Part shown: positions 1-12,211 of the stretch, in pieces | Layout of the letters: the number at the start of each line of letters is the position of its first letter | Position numbering within the stretch: position 1 is the first letter of the stretch | Source of the DNA: Ehretia macrophylla | Taxonomy: Eukaryota > Streptophyta > Magnoliopsida > Boraginales > Ehretiaceae | Assembly (NCBI GenBank): GCA_037974665.1 | Contig: CM075765.1 | Location: 9,407,501-9,471,500, forward strand | Length of the DNA: 64,000 nt | Direction: 5' to 3' | Made by a program: the position numbers and the translations under genes | Notes under the pieces: model-generated | What the model was told of the DNA's origin: nothing | The model's input: only the letters and a program-made list of their open reading frames with translations | Databases searched by the model: none

Positions 1-314
1 TTTCCTTTGAATATGATTAGATTGCTAGACTGGCTTATAAACTATTTTGGAAATGTATGATGTAGCCTATCGATTGATGTTGGAACGGAGACGTATAACT
101 ATCAGTGGATTGTTGAAAGAATGCTTAATGTATAATATGGTTGCTATGTATGTTGTCAACTTAATTGTAGAGTTGATTGGTGGTTTGTAGAGTTGGTTGT
201 ATGATGTTCTAAAGGGTTGGTTTAGAGCCCTGATGTCTGTGTTACTGTCGTTATACTGTCAAAATTTCGTTGCGTCATGACTGATCGTAGGTGGGTTCGA
301 GTTGGGGCGTTACA
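1..314 (+). mobile_element. 3' end of an LTR of a large retrotransposon
   Basis: The segment ends in GGGGCGTTACA and matches the last ~310 bases of the solo LTR that ends at 7758: shared GGGTTGGTTTAGAGCCCTGA, then a GCGTCATGACTGA-like stretch and GAGTTGGGGC. It is therefore the right end of a member of the same family. The left part is outside the window. It interrupts the LINE that resumes at 315. Whether this is a solo LTR or a whole element cannot be told here. Confidence 0.75.
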
Positions 315-530
315 ATGCCAATGTTCAAATTATATAAAAAATAAAAAGCCCTGAAGAATAGCCTCAAGGACTTCAACAAGAAATTTTATGTTAATCCTTC
401 AGCCTGAATCATTAAGATCACTAAGAGATTGGAACATGTTCAGTCTATCATTTCTATTGGAAGGAGCTTTGATACTCTCAAACAGGAGAAAAAGCAGTTG
501 ATTAAGGAGCTCGAGTTCTGTTCTAATGCT
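315..530 (+). pseudogene. LINE ORF2 fragment (part A, linker before reverse transcriptase)
   Basis: Broken frames read SLKDFNKKFY, then RLEHVQSI and KQEKKQLIKELE. This resembles the segment between endonuclease and reverse transcriptase in plant L1-type LINEs (LKxFNKxxF ... LxxxE). The same ORF resumes at 2731 with EEEALCQKSRVQWLREYDSN, the expected next block. The 5' part is beyond the LTR at 1-314. It is non-functional. Confidence 0.7.
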
Positions 531-714
531 TGTTGGGATTAGTATGCCCAAAATACCACTAACACTTAGTCATTAGAACATCTGGATGGTTTGCAATAAG
601 ATAATTAATGTCATCATATTCATATGGGCGTATTTATCTCATTAGTCATGGACAAAATTACTTTGCTTATTCAAGTGACCATGACTTAGACCTTTTGTGC
701 ATAACCACCCCGCA

Positions 715-999
715 CCTAAGTCACTCCTTGAAGCAAGGACTATGGTAGAAGTCATAGTGGAATAAGTTCCCTTTGGAGAAGGGTGATCTGCCTTGATCAT
801 GGATTTGTACCTAAGTCACTCCTTGACGCAAGGACTATGGTAGAAGTCATAGTGGAATAAGTTCCCTTTGGAAAAGGGTAATCTGCCTTGATCATGGATT
901 TGTACCTAAGTCACTCCTTGAAGCAAGGACTATGGTAGAAGTCATACTGGAATAAGTTCCCTTTGGAGAGGGGTGATCTGCCTTGATCATGGATTTGTT
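715..999 (+). repeat. Three tandem copies of a 95-bp unit in the solo LTR
   Basis: Units begin with CCTAAGTCACTCCTTG at 715, 810 and 905 and end with GATCATGGATTTGT. They differ at only a few positions (for example GAAGCAAGG versus GACGCAAGG), so the amplification is recent relative to the LTR. Repeats at this position in a U3 often act as enhancer repeats; that role is inference. Confidence 0.9.
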
Positions 1000-2294
1000 C
1001 CAAACTTATTACGCTTATGCATGTGTATGCATTGGACAGACCCCGTAGGTGTGGACTCTAAATGCGTACTATCAAAGAAAGAGTTCACCTAACCTACAAG
1101 CTTCAAAGTAGACCATAGCTCTTAATCTTGAGTATATGTGGATAAACCGACAAAGTTGAGTGCTTATACTTTGATCCATTATGGGTATGGTCTTAATAGT
1201 TAAATCACCTACTCTGTGGTTTAGGTGTATAGCACTTGATTAGAAGGGACGTGCATATGCAATAAGAAGTCTATACATTAATTACTCTCTTAGAATAATC
1301 CAAGCTAGATCATCCTCAATCTATGGCCGCAGTAACACTTAAGGTGTTTAATGTTACACTTAAGGGTAGCTCCCTTAGATAAGTGGATAACTTCAGGAAG
1401 ATGATTGGATTGTGGATTAGAGGTTCTAAGGAGACAAGATATAGTCAAAGAGGTAACAGTACACTTCGGGAACCTATCTTTGGCTATGAGTGAGTATAGA
1501 GGGGCATTATGGTCAATATAATACTTAGTTGGTCAAAAGACAAAGCGGCATGTATAGATTGACTGACTCCTGTACTTACAGTAATCATCCTTGAGTACAG
1601 CCAAAGTCTTTTAATAGAGTAGACTTGGTTAAAATGGTAAAATATTGCTAAGGGACTAGCAAGAATATTTTATTCATTTCTAGAAGAAAGGTTAATTATG
1701 TTTTTGCTCCCTCTTCTAGCCATCTACCTTGTTAAGTATATAAACTTAGTTAAGATATATTATTTTGAGAGATGATATAATCCTTTGATGGTTAGAATCA
1801 AAGTAGACTTTCTATTTTGGGAAGGAGTTTCTATTTTGAGAATTGTCAAGATATTGGATTATGTAATTAATTGATTAATTAAAGTCTAAAAGACTGCTGA
1901 GATATTTAAGATAATTTTTTCACTGTTAGAAAAATAGATTATTCTTAAATAGTAGTTTGGATTTAGACTTTTGAAATTAATTAAGGAGTATTTAATTTAT
2001 TGGCAATTAGATATTTAAAAATAGACTTTCTATTTTATGGAAAAGAATTTCTATTTTTTAATTATTGTCTGGATTAAATTAAATTGGAGCAAGTTGGCTA
2101 AACCAGGACCATGACTCATAAGCCAAGGCTGGATGTAAGAGGTGGGACCCACTTACCTTAGGAAAATCGGCTATGGGAAGGAAAAAAAGGGAGAAGGAGA
2201 AAAAATAAAAAAATTACTTGTGGAAGAGATTTGGACTTTTCTCTGACCAAATCCCACATAGGAATTTCATGAATTTTTCTCTAGATTTTCTGCC

Positions 2295-2302
2295 TATAAA
2301 TA
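2295..2302 (+). promoter_or_regulatory. TATA box of the solo LTR
   Basis: TATAAATA sits about 430 bases before the LTR end. It is followed after about 30-60 bases by a CT-rich stretch with CTCTCTCT, which fits the promoter and start of R. It could still drive transcription outward into the LINE remnant. Confidence 0.6.
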
Positions 2303-2730
2303 GACCTCTTCTTTAACTCTAAAAAATACTCCATACACCATCTCTTCTGAAATTTATATTCTCTCTCTTGAGTAAGCTTCGCCTTTGTGAAGAAACTCAA
2401 TTCAAGTTTATATATTCTAGTTTAGCAAAATCTAGTCCCACAACTAGATTATACTTTAGAAAGGTGTTGGTCATAGAGGAGAAGATCAAAGTAGAGGAGT
2501 AGAAGTAATATCTCTCAGGCTTGTAGATCAAGGTGGTTGGTGTTCTTGCATCGTTCTTCACAAGAGGTATGCCTAGATCCTTGTTTCAATTGAAAATTAA
2601 ATTGTAAACTATTTTTAGTTTTACTATTACATGTTTAATCGCAGTAAGATCCTACATGATTGTTTCCGTCATGTTCATAAAAATTTTTGAATAAGAATCA
2701 TGTAACCTAACGCCGTTTTCCTTCAATGCT

Positions 2731-4848
2731 GAGGAAGAAGCCCTCTGTCAAAAGTCAAGGGTTCAATGGTTGAGGGAATATGACTCAAATATAGCATATT
2801 TCCACAAAATCATTAGGGGAAGGATTGCACAGAATTCCATTACCAAATTATTTTCTACTGATGGTAATTGGATCACGAATGAGGATAGAATGAAGGAAGA
2901 GATTCTTACTTTTTACAATCCTTGCTTGGGCCTATCAACCTCCAATAGAAAATAGTCTCATTAAATGATTTAAGGGGTCTAATCGAGAATTCCATTACCA
3001 ATGAACAATCTGATGATCTTATCAGGGAGGTTACTAGTGAAGAAATCAAAAGGGCCATGTTTGATATTGATAGTGGGAAAACCCTAGGACCCGATGATTA
3101 TATAGCTCACTTCTACCAGTCCTCATGGGAGATAATCGTGGAAGATATCATGAATGCCATTCAGTCTTTTATTAGAGCTGGTCAGTTACTTAGGGAAATG
3201 AATACTACTGCTATAACTTTGATCCCTAAGGTCAAAAATCCATTATATGTTCGTGATTTTAGACCTATATCGTGTGGTAAGATGGTATATAAGGGTATCA
3301 CAAAGATTCTGGCCAACAGGATCAAACATCTCTTGCATGAGCTGACCTCTCCTAACCAGTCTACGTTCATACCAGCAGATAGATTTTCAATAATGTTCTG
3401 GTGGCACAAGAGATAGTCAAGGGTTATGGTAGGATGAGTCATACCAAGCACTGCACTTTAAAGATTGACGTAATGAAAGGTTATGACTCAATTAGATAGG
3501 ACTTCATTCTTAAGGTTCTTGGGGCTATGAATTTCCCTCCACACTTCATCCGTTTGATTGAGGAATGCATTTCAATTCCTTAATATTCAGTGAATATCAA
3601 TGGTAAGCTGCAAGGTTTCTTTCAGGGAAGAAAAGGGCTTAGGTAAGGGGACCCCCTATCACCTTACCTTTTCGTTATTGACATGTAAGTGCTTTTGAAA
3701 ATCCTTTCGAAAGTTGTACTCAAGAAAGGTTTTTCTTTCCATCCCAAAGGTAGAAGGCCCAAAACTAATCATATTATCTTTGCGGATGATCTTCTTGTTT
3801 TCTCCAAGGCTGATAAATCTTCCCTTAAAGTTATTGACTATTGTTTGAAGATTTTCCACAGATTGTTAAGGCTCAAGTTCAATCTTGACAAAAGTGTAAT
3901 CTTCATTAGTGGTTGCTCAAATGACCTTAAGGAAACCTTGACTCAGCAATTGGGGTTCATGGAAGCAAGTCTCCCTGTTAAGTACTTAAGGATTCATTTT
4001 ATTACAAGTAAACTTAATTGCAACTCTTGTAAAGAACTAGTGAACAAAACAATAGCAAGAATTCAACACTGGGCTTCCAAGTAGCTTTCTTTTGCAGGGA
4101 GTTTACAGCTTATTAAATGAGTCCTGTATGGCATTCAATCTTATTGGTTTTCCATGTTTATTTTGCCTAAAGTTGTTCTACAGGTGCTAGAGAAAAAGTT
4201 TGCCAACTTCCTCTGGAATGGAGGTGCAGAAAGTAGAACCAAGGCTAAAGTCTCTAGGGAATCTATTACTAAACCAAGGGAAGAAGAAGGACTGGGAATT
4301 AGGTACTTGGAGGATGTTAATAAGGCAACAATCATGAAGTATATGTGGAAATTTTGTTCGAGATATAGCTCGATCTGGTATAACTGGGTGCGAGTAAATC
4401 TACTCAAAGGGAGAAGTTTGTGGGAGATTGAACCAAAGAAAGACTTAACTTAGAGCTGGAGGAAAATCTTAAAATTGAGAAGCTATGCAAAAGATTTTAT
4501 TGCTTTCAAAATTGGAAATGGTCAGAATACTTTATTCTGGCTTGATCAGTGGCCTTAACTTGGAATTTTGAGGGATTATTTTGGTGACAATGTAGCGTCT
4601 TCGACGAGCATTGGCTTACAGAGCACAGTCACAGAGGCATGCGTTAATGAAAAGGAGTTAACTACTCCACTTGAGCTTAGAGACATCCTCTTTCAGACTT
4701 CCAGAATGATTGGAGACTCAAACTTATTGGATAAGGTGCAGTGGAAGCCTAGTCCTAACAGTAATTTTAGTCTCCACCATACCTAGAACACTATTCATGG
4801 CAAAGCTCCCCCAGTGGATTGGCATCGACTGATTTGGTTCAAACAACA
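2731..4848 (+). pseudogene. LINE ORF2 fragment (part B, reverse transcriptase to zf-RVT)
   Basis: The conserved order of a plant L1-type ORF2 is visible across several frames: WLREYDSNIAYFHKI (2756-2815), then AITLIPKVKNP and DFRPISC (3205-3275), KILANRIK, and the catalytic FADDLLVFSKAD (3779-3815). The post-RT segment includes IQHWASK (4060-4082), and the zf-RVT start is WHRLIWFKQH (4820-4848). Stops and frameshifts separate these blocks, for example at 2953-2955, 3414-3416 and 4082-4084, so no protein can be made. The ORF is cut at 4848 inside zf-RVT by a solo LTR and continues at 7764. Confidence 0.88.
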
Positions 4849-7758
4849 TGTGAGACCCTGGAATTTGCCCTATTTACAATTACGTGTTTTCACCTATTTA
4901 AATGCCATTAGAATTAATATATATGTTTATATGTGAGTTACTAAATGATCTTGGATTAAATGTGCATTTAAAAGACATTTGAAAAACAAATAATGTGACT
5001 TTTCATTTTCTTTTGTAAAATTGTGCAGTATAACTAGACTATATGTAATTAAATGCTTATGAATAAATGTTATCCCCAAAAATAGTCTACTAATAATAGT
5101 ATTTAAGTTGGATAGTATTAATATTACTATTTTTGTCAAAAACAACTAAAATAGCTTAAGTTATCAACTTTGACCAAGACTTCTAGCTTTGACTTTATTA
5201 AAATCGATTATTGTGTTGACTTTTCATCTACCTTGACTTTTAGAAAATGTTGACTTTCATTTACTTTGACTTTTTGAAAAATGTTGACTTTTGTTAACTT
5301 TGACTTTTTAGAAAATGTTGACTTTTTGTAAATATTGACTTTTTGTTCTCCTTTGACTTTGAATTTTTATATTATTTGACCAAATTAGGTTTATTTAAAT
5401 ACTACTCTAGTTACATGATATATGTGCATTCATAAAATTTTCATACACATTTTTGGAGAAAATTTAATTTAAATTGTCGTTAAATAGCATTTGAAGACCC
5501 TTTCGCTAAATTTTTGAAACTAGTCTTTTAAACATTTTAAAAACTAGTCCTCTATTATTAAAAGACCAAAGACCCGTGATTTACTATAAATTATTTCTGA
5601 AACAGATTATGAATTTAAAATTGACTTTTCAAGAGAAAAAGTAGCATTTTTGAGCCAAATAATGATTTCTATTAAACCCGATTCTTGCATTGACTTTTGT
5701 GGACCTAGTATATATTGTAAATCAATATTTCATCATCTTAAATATTTTACTAAGGTAAAATTTCAATTAGAATTAAAAACAAAGGCTAATTTAGACTTTA
5801 GTCATTAAAAATCCAATTTTTGACAACTTTGACCAATTCTTTTTACTTAACTTAATATATACTTAAATATCAGCCAAAACACTACAAAAACACACCAAAA
5901 ACCGTGGCTCCTTTGAGGAGAAAGAGGAAGAACATTTTCAAGGTTTTTCAAAGCATTTTTCTCATAGATTTTACATTTCAAAGCCGAATTGAGTCATTCA
6001 AAGCTTGAAATTGCTTGTTGGGCACCTATTCTACCTATTCCTAGCATTACTTTGGATCAAAGGTGAGAGAAACAAATAGATCTTGAAATTAAAGTTCATG
6101 TCAAATTTTATTTAATGCATGTATAGTTATTGTTTTGTGAAATTGTTTATGGATTATTGCTAAGTAGTTGATAAGGACCAACTTGATGAGTTTATAGCCA
6201 TTTTTAACGGTTGTAACGTGTATTTCTATTTTTTAGGTATTAAAGTTGAGTTATTGGTTCATTGTTGAATAATTATTGTTGTAGTGGTTGGAATTGATTG
6301 GTTGTTGCTTCTAAAAGTTTGTTAATTATGGGCTAGTAATGTTGTAATGCCAAATTTTTGATTAGGATGTCGTAGCAAAAGTCTGAAAAATTCAGCCTTG
6401 ATGCATTGCCAAAATAGGGTTGTTGGGCTTGTTTTTGATGGCTTATGATTGGTTTCAAATGGGGTAAATGTAGTTGCATGTGTGGTTGAGTGATAGGAAG
6501 TGGTTTGGAGGTTATTGGATTAGTAGAATGTAAGTTATGAGTTTTAGAAGTTTGTGTAGTCTTTCTTTAAAATGTTGAAATGTTGTCTTTGGTTGTTGGG
6601 TAGTGTTTGTATAGTTGTTTCTTGAGTTATTGTAAGGTAAGTTCGGGATTGAATGCATGTTTGAATGTATGTTAAGTTGGGTGGCCTACTTTGTTATCTA
6701 ACTTAATTGTTTTAGAATTATATAGTTGTTGATTGTTTAAATGTTGTTTAATTGATTGTTGAAATATTGTTAATTGATTGTTGATTGTTGAGTGTTGGAG
6801 GTCGGGTAACTTTCGTTGTTGATCTCTCAGAATGTAAAGAGTCAAGTGTCATTGTTGTTATGAGTCATAATAGTGTTGTGTCACTTCGGGAAGCATCCTG
6901 GGTTGCTGGCACAATTATCATGGCTAATTCCTATCTCGTGTGGTCGGAGGGTGCCATGGAGTGTGGGTCTAGAATAAAGTACCTCAGGATTGTGTCATTG
7001 GGTTTTGGAGAAATTGGTTAACATTGGAACGACAGGTGGAGCTACATCAACAAGTGTGTCGTATCCTTAGTGTTTGTTTATTGTCATTGTATTTGTATTG
7101 TTACTAAAGTTATGGTGTGTTATTTGCTCATAGGATGATTTCCCAAGGGGTAAAGTAAATGTTTTCAAAAGATCATTCGAATCATCACTGAGCTTTGTTA
7201 TATATAAGCTCACCCTCATTTGTTTATTGTCATCAGGTGTTACTGAACCAGATTTAGGGTACGTGCCTCAGGAAGCCGAGAATGTGCCTTTATGTGGACG
7301 AGTCTTATGTGCCAGAGTCTTATCCATGATGTTTGAGTTGTAGTTCTCTTTTGCTATATTATATATAGAACTAGTTGGATTGTATTTACTTTGAAGTTAT
7401 ATTATATAAGATGACCTAAAGATAGTAGATTGTATATTGCTAGTTTGGTAGTCTTACTTTAGGAATATGCTTGGATTACTAGACTAGTTTATAATGAGTA
7501 TGCATATGAATGATATAACTTTTGGTATGTTGTTGAAACAGAGGCATATGACTTGTGGTTGGTATGTTGTTTGGTTGTTTAATATATGGTGTTAAATGTT
7601 GATGAATGGTTGTGGAGTTGCTGTTAATATTTAGAGTTGGTTGTGTGTTATTATAAAGGGTTGGTTTAGAGCCCTGATGTCCGTATTACAAACATTATAA
7701 TGCCAAAATTCATTTGCATCATGACTTATTGTAAGTGGGGTCGAGTTGGGGCATGACA
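4849..7758 (+). mobile_element. Solo LTR, 2910 bp, Ty3/gypsy type, with target duplication CAACA
   Basis: The boundaries are exact: CAACA at 4844-4848, then TGTGAGACCCTGG; the right end GGGGCATGACA is followed by CAACA at 7759-7763. The LINE zf-RVT reading continues across the join. There is no coding sequence inside, so it is a solo LTR. The inverted relative at 41749-44171 is preceded, in its own orientation, by a polypurine tract and the GACAAAATTGTTTTAAGGGG block found before the 3' LTR of Tekay-like chromoviruses. That assigns the family to Ty3/gypsy and fixes the orientation. It is unusually rich in TTGAC motifs near 5170-5390. Confidence 0.9.
5167..5390 (+). promoter_or_regulatory. Cluster of about twelve TTGAC (W-box core) motifs in the LTR
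   Basis: TTGAC occurs about twelve times in about 225 bases, mostly as TTGACTTT in an irregular repeat with AAAATG and ACTTTGAC spacers. TTGAC is the core of the W-box bound by WRKY factors. The matching part of the related inverted LTR (about 43640-43860) has only a few scattered copies, so the array looks expanded in this copy. A role in stress induction is inference. Confidence 0.55.
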
Positions 7759-8341
7759 CAACACATACCAAAACACGCGTTCATATGCTGGTTAACTTTA
7801 CTTGACAGGCTACCTACTAAACAAAGGCTCATTGGTTAGGGAAAGCCCATTCGAGGGAATTGTATTTTTTGTGTATTTTATGCGGAGTCGAGGGATCATC
7901 TTTTCTTTGCATGTAGCTTTACCAACTGCCTATGGCTGAAAGGGTTGAGTATAGTTTGTTCAGATTTATGTTTGGGTGATTGGGATGCTTGTATGGATTG
8001 GATAAATCAAAACTGCATAGGTAAAAGCTTCTAGGTTCAAATGTTCAAAATGATGTTCAATGCATTGGTTTACCACATTTGGAGGCAAAGAAATAATTGA
8101 GTCTACAAGTCTGCCACGGCTATGGAAGACCAGGTTATGCAAAAGATCAAGAATAATATCACTAGCAAAATTAGCTATGAACATAAATATTCTAGCAATA
8201 CTGTGAATAGACAAATTTATTATTTTTGGAACTTAGATAAGAGCCAACTCATGTAGTTTCATGTTTTTGGCTCTCTTTGGCTTTGTATTTTTTGTATTTA
8301 CTTGTTGAACTTATTAGAATCCACTTGCTTTTAGCAAAAAA
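7759..8341 (+). pseudogene. LINE fragment (part C, zf-RVT to 3' tail)
   Basis: After the CAACA duplication the frame reads CWLTLLDRLPTKQRLI, then CIFCVFYAESRDHLFFAC, the zinc-ribbon-like zf-RVT domain at the end of plant LINE ORF2. A 3' UTR follows with ACTTGTTGAACTTATTAG and CCACTTGCTTTTAGC and a short A tail at about 8335-8341. The same 3' tail recurs in the tiny insertion at 58797-58864, confirming that this is the LINE 3' end. Confidence 0.8.
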
Positions 8342-8932
8342 ATAATGGATGGAGAAGATAACTGTTATATGGAAAGTCTAATGTCCATAGAATAAAGGAA
8401 GGGTATTTAAATAAATGACAACTGCTAATTTCAACTCCAAATGAGTTCCAAACATGATTTGTATTTACAAATGACAAATTTAACTTAATACTATTTTACA
8501 ATTCCAAATAAGGGAATACACAAGTGCTTCCAAACACTATATTAGTGTATGCATGAGTATCTAAGTGTGTGTGTTTGAGAGAGTGCATATTGCGTGGCGT
8601 GGGTTTGTTGGTTTTTGGGGTAGGTTTTTTTCCTTCTAATTGTGGAGCAAAGACTAAAAAGGCCCTCATATTAAGGGCTAAAAAGACTAAAATGCTATCA
8701 ATTTAATAGGTTTGTTAATGCTGTTAGATAGGAAGGGGGAATCTGAGTAAATGCAAAACACGGGAAAAGTTTGGGATATATTGATGACCTTAATGGAACA
8801 AATGTCTTTAACCCATTATTAATATTCATCCTTTTTTTTACTAAAAAACAAAGTATATTATTAAGTGCATCAAAATCAACAACTTACAATCATCAAGTTT
8901 CTAGATAAGTATATCATTATTAATATCCATCC
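8342..8932. other. Intergenic, AT-rich, nothing recognised
   Basis: Between the LINE tail and the CACTA transposon the sequence is AT-rich with a short GTGTGTGTTTGAGAGAG run near 8567-8584. I see no gene, RNA or defined repeat. Confidence 0.6.
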
Positions 8933-8959
8933 TTACACTACAAAAAAAATTGGATTTTG

Positions 8960-9420
8960 TGAGAGACGGTTCCCCTCACCGTACCATCGCCAATTTAGAA
9001 TTTGCGACGGCACGGTAAAGGGAAATGTCCGTGAGACACGAGGTTGTCGCCAAAATCGTTCCCCTCACCAAACAGTCACCAATTTGGCAATGGCTACCAA
9101 ACTATCTCCATCCCGTCACCAAGCAGTCGCCATCATTTCCCATCTCCAGGCCGTCACTACAGTTTGCCATCACCGAGCCCTCGTCAATTGGAGTCGTTCC
9201 AAAATTGTCACCAAATTTCCCATCGCCAAGACCTTGCCAACATTTCCCCTCACCCGCCCGTCACCAATGATTACTATCACTGAGCACTTGCCAACTTAAC
9301 CCCTCACCAAACCATTACCAAAATTGTCATCGCCAAGCCCTCGCCAACCTTTCCCCTCGCCAATTCGTCACTAACTCTTCCCTTCACCAAGCCCTCACTA
9401 ACTTAACCATTCTATCTAAT
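8960..9420. repeat. Left subterminal repeat array of the CACTA element
   Basis: Many degenerate 10-15-bp motifs of the form CCGTCACCAA, CCCTCACC or CCTCGCCAA lie in direct order, with a few inverted GACGGT copies at the start. This is the usual binding platform for the CACTA regulatory protein. Apparent long ORFs here on + are simple products of the repeats. Confidence 0.85.
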
Positions 9421-9620
9421 TTAACGAGTCATAATTCCTTCAAAAAATTTTGAATATCATCCCAAATTGAACCTGTTTGATATGTGAAATTCATTTCATA
9501 TAATGCCGCAAATATGATATATTATATTTAATTAAAATATATATTGTTATTTAAAACTGTTTCAAAAAAAAAATGTCCTGTACATGGTAGTATGTTAAAC
9601 ATCAAACTACAGGTTTAACA

Positions 9621-11945
9621 TTATAACAAATTATTCTCCATATCACTAGGTGAAGATGAAGAATGTTGCTCTTCAGGTTGACCATAGACTTTTGCGTAGA
9701 GGACTTCCAATACTTCGTTCTGCTTCTTTATTTGTTGCTGAAGTTGATTGATTATCTGGCTCTGACTTTGTACTGTTTTGTTCAAAGTCACTGTGGCTCT
9801 CATAACGGCGTCATTCAGTTGTTCCTCTGTGATAACACGCCAAGGCTGAGTTGCAGTGTTTATGACAGACTCAACTGAAACCTGAGAACCTACCCCATAT
9901 ATCCGACCTTTTCGTGGTGGTCCGACAGCCTGTAAAAATACTGCGTTATGATCCACAGGCGTGGGGTTGGAGTCTGATTCCGATGCATTCCTAGTCGTTT
10001 GGAGCATTTCGTCGTAACAAGCCTACAAAGACATTAGTAACAAGTTAGTATTATACAACCGATTTGTTGCACAAACATTAATTTCTCATCTACACAAACT
10101 TAATATTCAAACACACAATATTAAGGTATTACATCTCTGTTTAATGCATTTACTCGTCAATAAAAAAAAAACTACCAAAGTCTCCTCTGTATTTCGGACT
10201 TTTCCCAATAACCTGGTATGGAATACAATCAACCTAATACATAGTATCCAAGCTGATCCAGTACCACACTTATCCTCAACATATTAATCATGTGCTACTA
10301 CAACCCTAAGGAGACATTTTCAAACATTGTACAACACAAGAGGGTACAACAAGTAACCATGTTCCATTTGTACTCGCACATCACTAAGAATGTTTTTCCT
10401 TTGGAATATTAGCTTTAACAATATTAAATAATTTGCAAAATCAACAAACCTTTTTTTGCAACACTGTGAATCCCAAATTATAGTTCAACATAAACCCTAT
10501 GCATTGCTACCTCTTCCATAAATTACATGAATAATATATACCATAGTCTGCTCGGCCCGAGAGTCTGTGTACAGTCCGTAAGCCCCCTTGCGATGAGCCT
10601 TCTAGAAAACCTCTGCATAAGTCACTGTCCTCCCTAGTTCTTTTTCCTACAATAGCAATTCACCAAATCAACCTATAACCGAATGTGTATTTCACATAAT
10701 TTTTGATTCATTCATATAACATATAAAATTAATCAAGATTGTATTACTAAATCAATACCATTCTTCTAGCTGCCTCATGGGTTGGGATCGAACCCAGATG
10801 GTGAGTAGACGGATTGACCTTTCGGTTGTTTTAATTTCTCTTCGATATTTCCTGCCACTCTGGGCTTTGCCAAAGCTCAAGCATTTGGTCCCATACATTA
10901 AGTGGTATGAAATCTGATTTTTTTGTTCTTGTCCGTCCTTTGTTTATTAAATCTGAAATTCGGCGTCTTGTAGTAGATTCAAACTTGCGCCAAACTTCAA
11001 CTTCATCAATTGGAAGCCACTTGTACTCCCTTTGAAAATGTTAATATTATGATCCATATAATTCAACATTTATTATGCTCATTGTACAATAGTTTTCACA
11101 ATATATATTGCGTTAACATTTCATACCCTGAAATATTCAAACCATAATCTTCTTGTATCACTTGGGACCTGTCTGTATGTCAACCACGGCTCTGCATACC
11201 TGGCATGTAGAGCTCTTGAAACCCCTTTGACAGCATTATATAGATCCCATCTATACAACATAACATAATCAAAATATGCTATATTAAGGAAAAAAAAGTA
11301 GAAGATTTAAACTTCGTAATTTAAAGTAATACATACTCATTTCCTACGACATTCACGCAGCGTCGCTTGTCATTTTGCCATACCGTATAATTGGCTAGAG
11401 ACTGGAATCCATGATATTGCCAATCTTCGATGCCTGCAGGTCTCTCAACAGCATGCGAAGACTCAGGCATATTAGAAAATTGCGCACCACTGGGCATTGA
11501 AGCGTCATCACCATCTACGCATAAGTCCTCTAATTCCTCTAGCAATCCAGATGATGAACAATGTTGTTCATTATGATTGGTTGACGGGCCCTGTACATAT
11601 GGCTACTCTGGTTGGGGATGCGCATCGTCTGGGATCCGATGTTGCGTTCCCACTGATGAATTAGACGAACCACGCCCAACGACCAATGGGACATTGCCAG
11701 CTTCATGGCCAGCAGTTATATATGCTGATGTAGATCCACGACCACTAGCATGCTGCGTACCTATAGATCCATGACCACCCAATGTTATAGTATCATTATA
11801 GCCGGCCGGAGAAAATCGCTGAGTCTCTGGCACCGTGGCCGATGTATGAGTGGTGGGCCTCATTTTCCCCAACAAGCTGCTCTGCTTCAGTTTTTTTTCC
11901 CTTGCGATTTGGATCTTCACCGCTTCCCATTGCGTGTTTTGACAC
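9621..11945 (-). pseudogene. CACTA accessory transposase gene (Transposase_24, Ptta/En-Spm/TNPA-like)
   Basis: Minus-strand exons give the plant Ptta/En/Spm family (Pfam PF03004). Exon 1 (about 11336-11945) starts MCQNTQWEAV and holds VWQNDKRRCVNVVGNE. Further exons hold WDLYNAVKGVSRALHARYAEP (about 11130-11250), DEVEVWRKFESTTRRRISD and GSIPTHEAARRM (about 10775-11035), and TVTYAEVF...KGAYGLYTDSRAEQ (about 10540-10650). The last exon (9621-10022) reads GPPRKGRIYGVGSQVSVES followed by a coiled-coil LQQQIKKQNEVLEVLYAKV. In-frame TAG codons break exon 1 (11603-11605), the SIPTHE exon (between ISKRN and NNRKVNP) and the AEVF exon. Splice borders are approximate except the last exon, whose acceptor TTTGTAG is clear. 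The family binds subterminal repeats and assists TNP2. Confidence 0.8.
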
Positions 11946-12107
11946 ATTAGAATTAGAATATATAAATAAATATATATAGACTGAAAAAATGTAATTATGC
12001 ATACTTCTACCAAAACTGTCATAGATAACAAACAATATATGGAGTCATTGAACAATAATTTGAAAAAAAAAAACATGAACATTATTGGAGACCTAACCTA
12101 TGTTTTT

Positions 12108-12179
12108 TCAATAATCATCATTTCTCTCATTGTCACTGTCATCATTGTCATCATCATCATCCTCATCCTCCTCCTCCTC

Positions 12180-12211
<32 letters not shown>

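Larger units (their letters stand above)
531..2725 (+). mobile_element. Solo LTR, 2195 bp, with 5-bp target duplication ATGCT
   Basis: The element starts TGTTGGGATTAG and ends CGCCGTTTTCCTTCA, and is bracketed by ATGCT at 526-530 and ATGCT at 2726-2730. The LINE frame flows from one side to the other once it is removed. No gag-pol sequence lies inside, so it is a solo LTR left by LTR-LTR recombination. It holds a three-copy 95-bp tandem repeat and a TATA box followed by pyrimidine-rich sequence, as expected for a U3-R boundary. The orientation is inferred from that TATA box. The family (copia or gypsy) is not settled from the LTR alone. Confidence 0.88.

Noticed and set aside
700-1000. Possible CRISPR-like array or satellite
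   Set aside because: Units are contiguous 95-mers with no spacers, confined to one LTR. It is a simple local tandem repeat.
8865-9299. Overlapping ORFs of 79-144 aa on +
   Set aside because: They lie in the CACTA subterminal repeat array, and the Pro/Ser/His-rich peptides are products of the repeated CCGTCACC motif in three frames.
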